From CAWELS01 sp964468205 (lineage in GTDB: Bacteria; Acidobacteriota; Terriglobia; Bryobacterales; Bryobacteraceae): a DNA stretch of 64,000 nt. The stretch lies in assembly GCA_964468205.1 (NCBI GenBank), contig CAYXVG010000039.1, forward strand, positions 1 to 64,000, written 5' to 3'. The notes beneath the pieces were generated by a model. The model had not been told where the DNA came from. It was given only the letters and a program-made list of their open reading frames with translations, and made no database searches. The translations under genes and the position numbers were made by a program. Every line of letters begins with the position of its first letter. Position 1 is the stretch's first letter. Shown piece after piece: positions 25,112 through 35,400 of the stretch.

Positions 25112-25222
25112 TGTTACGGCCGGCCGCACCGCATTTGCCTGACTGTAACTGCCGCCATTTTCGAGAGCCCACGCGCGGACTTCGTGTTACGGCCGGCCGC
25201 ACCGCATTTGCCTGACTGTAAC
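25112..25222. repeat. Exact 38-bp direct repeat between divergent genes
   Basis: The 38 bases at 25112-25149 recur without change at 25185-25222, 73 nt apart. Each copy starts TGTTACGGCCGGCC and ends CTGTAAC, giving short inverted ends (GTTAC/GTAAC). One copy lies 29 nt from the YHS start, the other 24 nt from the phosphoesterase start. Exact conservation next to two start codons suggests a duplicated regulatory site or a recent small duplication. Confidence 0.75.
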
Positions 25223-25246
25223 GGTTGGAATGTAGGCTGGAATAGT

Positions 25247-26170
25247 ATGAGTACAATTCTTTCACGACGGGGCTTTCTGGGCGCCGCCGGAGCGGGGCTG
25301 GCCCTCCCGCGGATCCAGGCGGCGAACGGCTTTCGATTCGTTCATCTGACGGATTTTCACTACCTGGAGGACCGGCGCGCCGGCGAGGGCATGGCGCGGT
25401 GCCTGGATGCCGTGAACAAACTGTCTCCGCAGCCCGATTTCATCATGACCGGCGGGGATCTGGTGAACGACGTCCTCGCCGCCGACCGGGCGTCCGCCGA
25501 TAGCGATTTTGCGGAATTCCTGAAGATTCTGAAGGGCGAAACCGATCTGCCCGTCCGGCACTGCATCGGCAATCACGACGTTTTCGGCTGGCAACGGACC
25601 GAGGAGGCGATCCGGCGCGATCCGCTGTATGGCAAGAAGAAAGCGCTCGAAGTCCTCGAACTGGACCGCAGCTACTACCGCTTTGACCACAAAGGCTGGC
25701 GGTTTTTCGTTCTCGACGACATTCAGTACTCCGAGGAGTTCCGGGGGCGCTACGCGGCCTTCCTGGACGAGGAGCAGATGGGCTGGTTCGAGGCCGAGTT
25801 GGCGGGAACCCCGCCGGACACGCCGGCCGCAGTCATCTCGCACATCCCGATCATCACGGCGACGGTCTTCAACAAAGCGTTCCGGCGCGGTTCCGGCTTC
25901 TTTGTGGGCGACTACGTCATTTGCCAAGATTCCGAGCGGCTCACCGCGCTGCTCTCGAAACACAAAGTGCGCCTCGCTCTGTCCGGGCATATTCACCAGT
26001 TGGATAAGCTCCTCTATCGAGATGTGACCTACATCTGCGATGGGGCCGTCAGCGGGTCCTGGTGGCGCGGCGACCACCACGGCACCGAAGAAGGCTTCGG
26101 AGTGCTGGACCTGGAAGGTTGGGGCGGCTTCGAACACCGCTACTTTGATTACGGGTGGACGGCGGGTTAG
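25247..26170 (+). CDS. Exported calcineurin-like metallophosphoesterase
   Basis: A 307-residue enzyme with a Tat-type signal (SRRGFLGAAGAGLALP). The five metallophosphoesterase blocks are present: Asp36 and His38 in LTDFHYL, Asp71 in TGGDLVND, Asn109-His110-Asp111 in GNHD, His in SHIPI, and GHIHQ. It should hydrolyse phosphate esters at a two-metal centre in the periplasm; the substrate is unknown. ATG 25247 begins the Tat signal. Longer starts in frame would read through the 38-bp repeats. Confidence 0.92.
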   Translation: MSTILSRRGFLGAAGAGLALPRIQAANGFRFVHLTDFHYLEDRRAGEGMARCLDAVNKLSPQPDFIMTGGDLVNDVLAADRASADSDFAEFLKILKGETDLPVRHCIGNHDVFGWQRTEEAIRRDPLYGKKKALEVLELDRSYYRFDHKGWRFFVLDDIQYSEEFRGRYAAFLDEEQMGWFEAELAGTPPDTPAAVISHIPIITATVFNKAFRRGSGFFVGDYVICQDSERLTALLSKHKVRLALSGHIHQLDKLLYRDVTYICDGAVSGSWWRGDHHGTEEGFGVLDLEGWGGFEHRYFDYGWTAG

Positions 26171-26210
26171 GGCGTCCGGCCAGCTATCCGGCCTTTCAAT
26201 CGCGCGCCGC

Positions 26211-27782
26211 CTAGTAACTCATCAAGCGCACGCGGAGAATGGTTCCGCCAGACGGCAACCGCAGTCCGAAAAACGTCTGGTCGCCGTTCCAGAGCCGGTC
26301 AACCAGCCATTTCCCATTCTCGAAGCGCCCTTCCTCGACGCGCACGAACTGGGCGTTCCGGGAGCCGCCGCCGCGCTTGGGACGGAAGGTAACCCGGCCG
26401 TCGAACCCCATGACCCAAAACTCGTTCTCCCCGGATTGCCCGATCAGCACGCGGCCGGTTTTCTCTTCCGTCCCGGCGGCGTAGAGCCCGCCGTAGCTCG
26501 GAGTCACCGCCCCGAAGTACGTCACCGACTCCCATCCATCGAAATCGAGCCAGATATTGTTGAGCTGGTCCTCTTCCACTGCCGCCCGCAGCCGCCCCCC
26601 AGCCTGCAACTCGGCAATTTTCTCTCCAGCGGGGCCAAGCAGCCGGTAGTTCGCCGCCACGTCCTCTAAGCGTTCGTTCAGGTCTCCTTCCCGGGCATTG
26701 AAGCCGAACGGAGCCCACCCGACAGCGCCGTAGTCCCCGACGGCATAGAACATATAGCGCGCGAACTGTCCCCAGCCTCCCGTTTCCGGAATCAGAAGCG
26801 GGTTGTCAGGCCGGCGGTAGCTCTCGCACACTTCCCGGTAGCCGGCATAGTCCATGACATATATGTCCGGAGCCAGCACATCGATGGCCGGCGCCGCCGC
26901 CTTCCACAGGTCGAGCATATTCGAGACCGCCCCGCCGCTGGGATAGTTCTCGGCTGGCAACATGTACTCCTTGCGTTCCTTCAGCCAGACGTTCACCGTC
27001 AAGGGAATCGGATATTCTTTCTTTCCGGCCGCGGCCACCGCGTTCACGTAGCGCGCGACGTGCCAGGCGGCGAACGCTTCTTCGTCCTCGGCGCCGAACG
27101 CTTCGGACCAGCTTCCCGCCGGCTTCCCCAGCGACCGGGTAAGCTCAGGTGGAGCCTGGCCCGCGAAGAGCCGGTTCGCCTCGGCGGAATTGTCCCGCAC
27201 GGTGAACAGCGAACCGGGCTCATTCTGCACTTGCACCATGATGACGGTGCGCTGTTCTTCATCCAGCCCCTTCAGATAGCGCATGACAGCCGCGAAGGCG
27301 GTCCGATCCGCATCAAGATTAGTTTGGGAGTGAGGAGAGAGCACCCGGACAGGGTTGCCGGCGGGGTCGAGCATGCGCGGGTATTTTTCGGGGTTTTCTT
27401 TCACCCAGTCCGGAGCATAGTCCATGGTTCCGTTTTTCCAGGTCGCGAACCACAGCAACACCAGCCGAAGGTTGTTCCTTCTGGCCCCTTCGACAATCGC
27501 GTCAATGGTGTCGAACCGGAAGAGTCCCGGCTCTGGCTCGATCGCGTGCCAGTAGATCGGGATCTCGACCGTATTGGCATGCACCTGGCGGGCCTGCCGC
27601 CACACAGCCGCCAGTTCGCTCGGCCACCCGCTCGAGTTGTGAGTCTGGACTCCGAGCATCAGAAACGGCCGCCCGTCGACAATCAACTGATGCTGGCCGC
27701 CCACCTTCCGGAATTCGGGAGCCGGCGCAGCGGCGGAAAGCAGAGCCGCGCCGGCGAAAACAGCAATCATCAACCGCATCAT
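26211..27782 (-). CDS. Secreted glycoside hydrolase, DUF5597/GH35-like (beta-galactosidase-like)
   Basis: A 523-residue enzyme with a signal peptide (LMIAVFAGAALLSAAAP). It begins with QHQLIVDGRPFLMLGVQTHN, typical of GH35-type TIM barrels. The probable acid/base Glu is in VQVQNEPG (about residue 190) and the nucleophile in LLIPETGGW. The C-terminal part (DYGAVGWAPFGFN, then a beta domain with FWVMGFDGRVTFRP) matches DUF5597. The likely role is removal of galactose or related sugars from plant polymers. MM at 27782/27779 was preferred to a start six codons further upstream. Confidence 0.85.
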   Translation of the reverse strand: MMRLMIAVFAGAALLSAAAPAPEFRKVGGQHQLIVDGRPFLMLGVQTHNSSGWPSELAAVWRQARQVHANTVEIPIYWHAIEPEPGLFRFDTIDAIVEGARRNNLRLVLLWFATWKNGTMDYAPDWVKENPEKYPRMLDPAGNPVRVLSPHSQTNLDADRTAFAAVMRYLKGLDEEQRTVIMVQVQNEPGSLFTVRDNSAEANRLFAGQAPPELTRSLGKPAGSWSEAFGAEDEEAFAAWHVARYVNAVAAAGKKEYPIPLTVNVWLKERKEYMLPAENYPSGGAVSNMLDLWKAAAPAIDVLAPDIYVMDYAGYREVCESYRRPDNPLLIPETGGWGQFARYMFYAVGDYGAVGWAPFGFNAREGDLNERLEDVAANYRLLGPAGEKIAELQAGGRLRAAVEEDQLNNIWLDFDGWESVTYFGAVTPSYGGLYAAGTEEKTGRVLIGQSGENEFWVMGFDGRVTFRPKRGGGSRNAQFVRVEEGRFENGKWLVDRLWNGDQTFFGLRLPSGGTILRVRLMSY

Positions 27783-27869
27783 GGCTGGACTATAGCACAC
27801 GTCTCCAGCCCCGCCGCCGCGCGCTTGAGTCGCTTTGTTAAGACGCCTTTCATGGAGAGGGCATGAGCA

Positions 27870-27898
27870 TTTTCATGGCTGTGGAGGGCTGGTACACT
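27870..27898 (+). promoter_or_regulatory. Sigma-70-like promoter for the CRTAC1 gene at 27910
   Basis: TTTTCA (27870-27875), a 17-nt spacer and TACACT (27893-27898) lie immediately before the ATG at 27910. The -10 box ends 11 nt before the start codon, so the leader would be only a few bases. Confidence 0.4.
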
Positions 27899-27909
27899 GA
27901 GGGGATTCC

Positions 27910-29583
27910 ATGGCGGTTATGACAACGATGCGTGTTTTGTCGCCGGTTATGGCCTTGGGGGGCTTCTTCGTGCTGCTCACGTCAGCGCCGGGCGAGGAAA
28001 GTCCCATTCGGTTCGCCTTCCAGCCGATCGATTTCACGCTCGACAGTTGCGAAACCCCTGAGCGCTACGCCCCGGAAACCATGGCCGGCGGGGTCGGGCT
28101 GTTCGACTACGACAACGACGGCGATTTGGACATATTCTTCGCGAACGGCGCTGCCATCAAGACTCTGAAGAAGAGCGTGGCAAGGTACTCGAACCGCTTG
28201 TTCGCCAACGACGGTGACGGCAATTTTACAGATGTGACCAAGAAGGCGGGACTGACCGGAGTGGGCTTCGACAACGGCGTGGCGATCGGCGACTACAACA
28301 ACGATGGCCACAAGGATCTTTTCGTCGGCGGGGTGCATCGGAGCACCTTGTACCGCAACAATGGCGACGGCACGTTCACGGACGTCACGGAGGAAGCGGG
28401 CCTGGCGGGAACGGACCCCGAGTTCGGTCCGATGTGGTCGGTCGGCGGGGCCTGGGTCGACGTCAACAACGACGGCTTGCTCGACCTGTTTCAGGCCAAC
28501 TACCTCGATTGGGACGCCGCGAACGAGCCCACCTGCGAGTACCGGGGCCGCCGCGAGTATTGTCATCCGAAGTTCTACGGGAAGCTCCCCAACCAGTTGT
28601 TCCTCAATAGGGGTGACGGGACGTTTGAGGACATCTCGGCCGCTTCCGGCATTCGGGCGCATCCCGGCAAGAGCATGGGGGTTGGGGTGGCCGATTACGA
28701 TTTGGACGGCCTGCCGGACCTGTTCGTGAGCAATGACAAGCTGTACAACTCGTTTTTTCACAATCAGGGGGAAGCGAAGTTCGAAGAGATCGCGTTTGAC
28801 GCGAATGTGGCGTTGCGGGAGAACGCCCAGACAATATCGGGAATGGGGGTGGATTTCAAGGATTTGAACAACGACCGCTTCCCGGATATCTTCTTCGTCG
28901 CCCTCGACAATGAGACCTTTCCCTTCTTCAAGAACACGGGCAACGGCTATTTTGAGGATTTCACGAGAGCGAGCAAGATGGAAGCTCTGAGCTTGCCGAT
29001 GGCGGGTTACTCGCCTTCGATTGTCGATTTGGACAATGACGGCTGGAAGGACATCTTCGTCACCTGCGGGCACGTGCAGTCACTGCTGGCGTCTCCGCGC
29101 ATTACCGTGGCGCAACATAACGCCGTGTTCCACAATGAACAGGGTGTCACGTTCCGCGCGTTTCGGGCGGAAGCCGGACTCGCCAGCCAACCGCCTTCGC
29201 GTCACCGTGGCTCCGGCATCGGCGACCTGAACGGGGACGGGCGGGTGGACGTCGTAGTAAGCGCCATCGGCGCGCGGGCGGAGATCTGGCTAAATGAAAG
29301 CCCCGGCCGCAATCACTGGATCGGACTGTCGCTCGAGGGCACAAAGAGCAACCGGGACGGCATCGGCGCGGACATCAAGGTAGTGACCAGCGCCGGGACG
29401 CAATTCAGCCATCATTCGACGGCCGTTGGTTATGCGTCTTCGAGCGCTGGCCCGGTCCACTTCGGCCTCGGCTCGGACTCTGGCGCGGAGCTGATCGAGA
29501 TACGCTGGCCTTCGGGTATCGTCCAAAAACTCAAGGCGGTCAAGGGGGGACGGGTGCTGCACGTGAAGGAGCCGCCGGAGTAG
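27910..29583 (+). CDS. Secreted CRTAC1-family protein (VCBS/FG-GAP repeats plus ASPIC/UnbV domain)
   Basis: A 557-residue exported protein with a signal peptide (LSPVMALGGFFVLLTSAPG). It has at least six FG-GAP/VCBS blades with calcium-binding loops such as DYDNDGDLDIFF, DYNNDGHKDLFVGG, DVNNDGLLDLFQ and DLNGDGRVDVVV, each followed by YRNNGDGTFTDVT-like strands. The last 110 residues are the ASPIC/UnbV domain (NHWIGLSLEGTKSNRDGIGA and LHFGLG-type VHFGLGSDS). A seven-bladed surface propeller is expected. The biochemical role of the family in bacteria is largely unknown. First of three CRTAC1 genes in the window. Confidence 0.9.
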   Translation: MAVMTTMRVLSPVMALGGFFVLLTSAPGEESPIRFAFQPIDFTLDSCETPERYAPETMAGGVGLFDYDNDGDLDIFFANGAAIKTLKKSVARYSNRLFANDGDGNFTDVTKKAGLTGVGFDNGVAIGDYNNDGHKDLFVGGVHRSTLYRNNGDGTFTDVTEEAGLAGTDPEFGPMWSVGGAWVDVNNDGLLDLFQANYLDWDAANEPTCEYRGRREYCHPKFYGKLPNQLFLNRGDGTFEDISAASGIRAHPGKSMGVGVADYDLDGLPDLFVSNDKLYNSFFHNQGEAKFEEIAFDANVALRENAQTISGMGVDFKDLNNDRFPDIFFVALDNETFPFFKNTGNGYFEDFTRASKMEALSLPMAGYSPSIVDLDNDGWKDIFVTCGHVQSLLASPRITVAQHNAVFHNEQGVTFRAFRAEAGLASQPPSRHRGSGIGDLNGDGRVDVVVSAIGARAEIWLNESPGRNHWIGLSLEGTKSNRDGIGADIKVVTSAGTQFSHHSTAVGYASSSAGPVHFGLGSDSGAELIEIRWPSGIVQKLKAVKGGRVLHVKEPPE

Positions 29584-29716
29584 TCCTGCCTCGCCTCCGG
29601 GGAGAGCGCTTCTGCTTTCCGCTGCCGGCCGGGCCGGCTTCACCCAAGTTGTCCGGCCGTAATTTTCTTGCGCCGGGCCGGCGAAATCATTAAAGTTGTT
29701 CCCAGAAGGGGTTCCC

Positions 29717-30844
29717 GTGACGGACATGCATTCCACCGCTTTCCCCATCCGGCGCAGGGCGCTACTGCAACTCGCGGCGCTAGCGGCCGCGCAGCGCGCC
29801 GCTGGTTTCGAAAGAACCGGCGACGAGCCAGACGGCGGGCATAAGGTGGTCCTCATCACAATCGGTGGAATCCGGCGCCAGGAGAGTTTCTCCGTAGAAG
29901 GGGCCGCGAACATCCCGCACCTGTTTCGTGACATGGCGCCGCGGGCGCTGTTCTACCCCTACGTAAGGAACGAGGGCGTGACGGCGCACGTGAATTCCAT
30001 TTCGAGCATCATTACCGGGAATTGGCAACAATTGGACGACTGGGGAGCGCGCGCTCCCGAGCATCCAACCCTGTGCGCATATTTACAAGATCAACGGGGG
30101 CTGAAGCCGCGGGACACGTGGGTCGTCAGCTCGAATAAGGCCGTTACCAAGAATATTGCGCCGGGCGCCAATGTTGTGCTGGCCAAGCAAATGATGATCG
30201 AGGCGGTGGAGCGCATCATCCACGGGCAGACCACCGGCGGCTTGCTCACCCGGGACAATATTCGCCAAGGGATGAATTCCATCTTTGTGAACGAATACGA
30301 GCGCATCGGCTGGGCGCTGCCATCGAAGAATCTCAAAATCAATGACGTAGTCCTCGACGCCTTCAACTCGTACTTTGATGGAGGATCGGCCGGCGGCGAT
30401 ACCCTGACCTGCATGGTTGCGGAGGAGATCCTGCGGCGGGTGGCGCCCACATTCATGATGATCAACTTCTCCGGGATGGAGATCGCGCACTCGGGAACGT
30501 ATTCTTATCATTTAGAGGGGATTCGCGCCGCCGATTCGTTGAGCTATCGCATCTGGCGGTTTCTCGAGACAGACCCCGCTTTTAAAGAGCGCACCACCCT
30601 GATCGTCATGCCCGAGTTTGGCCGGGACCCGGATGGATCGACAACCAACGGCTTCTTCAATCATCGGACAGACACGAATGCCTGCCGCCTGAGCTGGATG
30701 ATGGTGTTGGGTAAAGCGGTGCGGGAGCCGCGCGCGGAGGAGCGAGTGATCCGGCAAATCGACCTGGCGCCGACCCTGGGCGCGCTCCTGGGCGTTGACT
30801 GCAGGCGGTCCGGAGGAAGGAGGCTGGACGAGTTTGCCGTCTGA
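29717..30844 (+). CDS. Tat-exported alkaline-phosphatase-superfamily protein with altered metal site
   Basis: A 375-residue protein with a twin-arginine-like leader PIRRRALLQLAALAAAQ. The AlkP/sulfatase-type fold is suggested by VVLITIGGIRRQESF at the first strand, NIPHLF, TLIVMPEFGRDPDG, and IDLAPTLGALLGV near the end. The first metal-ligand Asp normally found in this strand is replaced by glycine, and the DHG block is replaced by a GFFNHRTDT segment. The enzyme may be a divergent phosphohydrolase or an inactive fold. GTG 29717 has AGAAGGGG upstream; ATG 29726 is the alternative. Its stop is overlapped by the next gene by 11 nt. Confidence 0.7.
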   Translation: MTDMHSTAFPIRRRALLQLAALAAAQRAAGFERTGDEPDGGHKVVLITIGGIRRQESFSVEGAANIPHLFRDMAPRALFYPYVRNEGVTAHVNSISSIITGNWQQLDDWGARAPEHPTLCAYLQDQRGLKPRDTWVVSSNKAVTKNIAPGANVVLAKQMMIEAVERIIHGQTTGGLLTRDNIRQGMNSIFVNEYERIGWALPSKNLKINDVVLDAFNSYFDGGSAGGDTLTCMVAEEILRRVAPTFMMINFSGMEIAHSGTYSYHLEGIRAADSLSYRIWRFLETDPAFKERTTLIVMPEFGRDPDGSTTNGFFNHRTDTNACRLSWMMVLGKAVREPRAEERVIRQIDLAPTLGALLGVDCRRSGGRRLDEFAV

Positions 30845-32060
30845 TTTCTCCATTCCGGTCAGCGAGGTCCTGCTGGACCGGCTGCCCTCCACTTTCCTGC
30901 CTGTGCTCAATGCGCAGATCGAGAACTGGGATCAGTTGTTCCCGGCCGAGCAGCGTCCGATCCGGACTTCGATGAAGTATCTGGAGTCGCTTTCGGAGCA
31001 GGAGTTTGAGCGTCTTCTGGGACCTATTTTTGAACTTGAACAGAAGATGGATCTGGCCAGTTGGAGCGCAGATCGGAGCCGTCTCAGCATTCAGGACACT
31101 TCCAGGCTCGCCCGTTCACCCCACTATCCTCAATGGCGGGTGGAAGTCGAGACACTCTTCGAAAAAATCCACCAAGCCACGGCCCGGGAGGAGGATCCGG
31201 CCCGAGACCGGAACAAACTCGTGGTCAACATAATGCCGGCCGGACTCCCGCTTGCATCCGGCCAGCCCTGGCAGCGGATGGCTAAGCACGGGCGGTGGCA
31301 CGAGCTTTCGGAACCTTTTGGTAAGGGCATTCATCAGCTTGCGGAAGCTTTGGCCAGCCGGGAGAGCCGCCGGACGGTCGAGCCGGTCGAGCACACCTGG
31401 ATACTCCAATCGGGGACTGAACTTACCGGTTTCGCCGATCGGGAAACGGTTACTCTGCTCTCTTTTGAAGAACTGGAGAAATGTAGAGTTCATTTCAGCC
31501 GCAAGCTGAACGAAATCGATAAGGTGCTCGAGTCGCTGGACGCGACGTACACGGATTTGCGTAGTGTTGACATGAGAAGACTGCTTCCGGCTCCGGTTCG
31601 CAATGACTTGCGCCTACGGGAGTTCGTTCGCGAGCTCTTTCTAAGCGGAAACGGAGCCGTTCAGTTCTGCAACTCCTTCGTCCAGTGGGGCGCATCCGAG
31701 ATACTTCGCCGCGCCGCGCCTCAGGCCCTGATATGTCACTTTGGGATCCGCGATAAGATCAAACCGTTCAGTGGTTTAGTGCTATTCGAAGATCAAGTGC
31801 GGGCGAATCCCGTGCCGGACGAGGCGGATCCGCAGGGCTCGCTGATCGACATCGAGATTCTCGGGGAATACGTTCACCTCTCGGCCATGCGGCTGCCGGC
31901 CTACGAAGGGAGGACGGCGACGGTCTTCGCCACAGCAGATTCGGAGATGATGCTCCTTGCGGCGCCCAAGACCTTCCCTGAACTTCCGGGCTTACTGGAT
32001 GGGCCCCTCGAACTCGGCACACTCGAGGACGCTTCTCTCGAGTGGCTGCACACAGCCTGA
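30834..32060 (+). CDS. Unknown 408-residue protein, coupled to the AlkP-like gene
   Basis: I do not recognise the family. The TTG at 30834 is preceded by GGAGGAAGGAGG at 30812-30823 and overlaps the AlkP-like gene by 11 nt, so the two are probably translated together. The protein starts MPSDFSIPVSEVLLDRLPST, has no signal peptide and no TM. The N-terminal third is helical and acidic (WDQLFPAEQRPIR, FERLLGPIFELEQKM). A central part has LVVNIMPAGLPLASGQPW and HTWILQSGTELTGF. The C-terminal third (about 260-400) has LFLSGNGAVQFCNSFVQWGA and ALICHFGIRDKIKPFSGLVL. No nucleotide or metal motif is evident. A role linked to the partner is an inference from overlap only. Confidence 0.7.
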   Translation: MPSDFSIPVSEVLLDRLPSTFLPVLNAQIENWDQLFPAEQRPIRTSMKYLESLSEQEFERLLGPIFELEQKMDLASWSADRSRLSIQDTSRLARSPHYPQWRVEVETLFEKIHQATAREEDPARDRNKLVVNIMPAGLPLASGQPWQRMAKHGRWHELSEPFGKGIHQLAEALASRESRRTVEPVEHTWILQSGTELTGFADRETVTLLSFEELEKCRVHFSRKLNEIDKVLESLDATYTDLRSVDMRRLLPAPVRNDLRLREFVRELFLSGNGAVQFCNSFVQWGASEILRRAAPQALICHFGIRDKIKPFSGLVLFEDQVRANPVPDEADPQGSLIDIEILGEYVHLSAMRLPAYEGRTATVFATADSEMMLLAAPKTFPELPGLLDGPLELGTLEDASLEWLHTA

Positions 32061-32406
32061 CGGGAAAGCCCCCAGAAGTTGGAACCGCTTGGTGACTATA
32101 AAGATATCTATCGCAACTCTTTCCGAAGCCGTTATGTAGATAATAAGACCATATTCTCTTCTTTAACGTGGTAACTGTAAAAGCCAAAAAAAATCATTGT
32201 GCCTTAGCGGGTTATGTGATACTATCCAGCCGATGATGGCAAAGGCCGAGAGAATATCCGGACGTCTCCGGTGGCGGCGTTTGCTCTCTCCGCCGTGAAG
32301 GTGTGCCGTTTGGGCGATTACTTGCGTGCGTGAGCCGCGAGGTGTCCTTACGCAGGAAAAGATTCTGAGGAGTTAAGGATTCGTTGTTCGTACTTTAGGG
32401 GGTACC
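32061..32406. other. Gene-free interval upstream of the TonB-dependent receptor
   Basis: A 346-nt stretch with A+T-rich sequence at 32090-32230 and G+C-rich sequence after it. One promoter candidate is visible (32197-32225), leaving a leader of about 175 nt before the receptor ATG. No coding potential, tRNA or recognised riboswitch was seen. Confidence 0.6.
32197..32225 (+). promoter_or_regulatory. Possible sigma-70 promoter for the TonB-dependent receptor
   Basis: TTGTGC (32197-32202) and TACTAT (32220-32225) are separated by 17 nt. Both boxes match consensus only partly. It would give a long 5' leader. Confidence 0.4.
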
Positions 32407-35400
32407 ATGACAAGTAAGAAGAGGTTAGTGTGTCTAGTCGCACTTTCCGTACTGTGCCTTGCAGGGCCCGCGCTTGCGCAGCGCGACCTGGGCACGATTC
32501 TTGGGACGGTGACTGACCCCAGCGGGGGCGTGATTCCCGGGGCCAGTGTAACACTGATGCAAGACGCGACGGGGCAGAATTGGGAATTGGAGACCGACGC
32601 CGGAGGCAACTATATCCGGACGGCACTGCAGCCTGGAATATATAGCATCACGGTAGGCTCACCCGGCTTCAGGTCCGTCACTCAGCGCAACGTGACGCTG
32701 ACGGGCGGCAGCCGTATCCAGGTGAACCTGGCTTTGGAGGTTGGTGAGGTTACCGAGACAGTCGAGGTGACTTCGGCGCCTCCGGCGATCCAGACTCAAT
32801 CCACCGAACTCGGAGCAGGTCTGCAAGCCAAGAACACGTCCGAGCTACCTCTTGGCGGCCGCCGTGTGTTCGCCTATCTGGCGCGACTTTCGCCCGCCGT
32901 CGTTCCGAACGAACCCGGCGCCCGCGACGCGGCGAACGGCGGCTTTTCGGCGAACGGTGTCCGCTCGAACGGGCAGAACAACTTCCTGCTCAACGGCGTG
33001 GACAATAATGTGAATGTCATTGACTTCATCAACGAAACGGCCTACGTTGTAGGGCCATCGGTCGAGGCTATTGGCGAGATGAAGGTCATTACCAACGGCT
33101 ACAACGCGGAGTACGGCCGCGGAGCCGGCGGGGTGGTGAACGTCTCGCTGAAATCCGGCACCAACGATTGGCACGGCTTGGCCTACTGGATGCACCAGAA
33201 TGACAACTTCGACGCCAATCGCTGGGAGAACAACCGTTCGGGCGTCGGCAAAGGCGAACGGCTCAGCAATGAGTTTGGCGCCAACCTCGGCGCGCCGATC
33301 GTCAAGGATAAGCTCTTCTTTTTCGTCAATTACCGCGGAATCCGGGAACGGCAGGGCGGCGCAACTTCGACCCTGACTATCCCGTGGGCGGAATTCAAGC
33401 AGGGCGACTTCTCGCGGCTGTTAACCAACAATGTGCTTGGCACCGACGTGATGGGAAATCAGATCTTCGAGGGTCAGATTTTCGACCCCTCCACCGAAAC
33501 CATCGTGGACGGCCAGCGGGTGCGGCAGGCCTTCCCGGGAAACCGGATCCCGCAAAGCCAGTGGGATTCGGCGGCCTCCAAGCTGCTGTCACTTTACCCG
33601 GATCCGAACACCAACCTCGGCGAAAGGGTTCCGGACGCCAATTTCATTGTCGGCGTCCCTTTGAAACGTGACGTGGACCAGGGGGATTACCGGGTCGACT
33701 ACCGCGCCTCTGACAAGGATGTGTTCTTCTTCACGGGAAGCTGGCATGAATCTCTCCGCAGCCGCGAGCCACCGCTCGGCATTCTCGACGCCACTGGTTT
33801 TGCCGGTGAGGTACAGCAGGATCAGCCGCGCAACATCATGGCGAGTTATACCCGCGTTTGGTCGCCCACCGTTTTGACCGAGGTCCGCGCCGCGTACACC
33901 CGCCTCGTCACTTCGCGCTTACAAGCTAACTCAACGTTGGACGGCTTCCGCGAACTCGGCATAGGCGGATTGAACACGTGCGAGTTCTTTGAACAGAACT
34001 GCGGCATCCCGCTGATGGATCTTGGGAACTACTCCAGCGTGGGCGCGAGCGACTGGCTTCCGACAAAGGAATGGTCGAACGTGTGGAATTATATCGCCAA
34101 CATGTCGATCAACAAGGGGAACCACGCCATCAAGTTTGGCGCCGAGTACCGTCCAGTCGATTTTCCGTTTTTCCAGTTCCCGTCCTCGCACGGCCGCTTC
34201 AACTTCCGGCGCGACCGGACTGCCAGCGCTCTCTCCACCGGCAACACCGGCGATACGATGGCGAGCTTGCTATTGGGGAGTCCAGCGCGAGGCACCCGGT
34301 TGTCGACGGCAAACCTCATTTCGTCTTCGTTCACTACATGGTCGTTCTACATACAGGACGACTGGAAGGTCTCACCAAAGCTCACCTTGAACCTCGGAGT
34401 CCGGTACGAGATCTACTCCCCAATCGATGAGTGGTTCGGGCGACAGTCGAATCTAGAGTATTGGCGGACCCCGGTCGTGCTAACAATCCCGGAGGGCAAC
34501 AACCAGGACGCCCCGCTGCCGCCGAATTTCGCCACTGACTTCGGTGAGATTCAAGTGGAGCGCGGGATTACCGACTCAAAGCTGATTCCGACCAATTACA
34601 ACAATTTCGGCCCTCGGATCGGAATCGCCTATCAGGTTTCGCCGAAGATGGTGGTGCGCCTTGGTTACGGAATCTTCTTCGGCGGCGAGGAGAACGAAGG
34701 AGGCAACCCGAACCGCGGTGAAGGTCTTCCGTTCAATCAAGAGGTCCAACTCCAAACGGAGAACATGACCGACCTCGATCCCAACCCGTTTATCGCAACC
34801 TTTAGTGACGGCTTCCCGCTCAACACCTTTGCGCTCCCGGCGCCGATCACGTTCCGATCCGTTCCGGAAAGGCAGACTCCCTTTGTCCACAAATGGAACG
34901 CAACAATCCAGCGGGAGCTCGGGTTCGCTACGTCGCTGGAGGTTTCCTACATCGGATCCAAGGGCACTCACTTGAAGCAGAATTTTGATGCAAATGCCCC
35001 GATAAATGACGCAAGCGCGCCCAATCTCCCGGCGGGACCGCGGCGGTGGATGACGCCGCTTGTCCCAAACATCGGCGGTGTATCAACGACTGAAACGTTG
35101 GGCCGAAGTTGGTATAACGGTCTGTCGGCCAATCTCGTCAAGCGGTTCTCCAACGGATTGGACTTCAATATCGGCTACACCTGGAGTCACGTGAATACCG
35201 ACGTGGGCACTACCCTGTCGGGTAGCGGCAGGACGGTGAGAGACCCGCGCGACTTTTCCTTCAATTACGGAAACGCAGGATTCGATATGAGGCACCGCTT
35301 CACGACTGCGGCCCTTTACGAGTTACCGTTCGGCCGCGGCAAAAGGTTTGGCGCCGGCTGGAGCCGGGCTGCGGATATCATCGCCGGCAACTGGCAGATC

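Noticed and set aside
27060..27866. 268-residue plus-strand frame opposite the GH35-like gene
   Set aside because: The minus-strand gene has a signal peptide and both catalytic glutamates; the plus frame is antisense without any recognisable feature.
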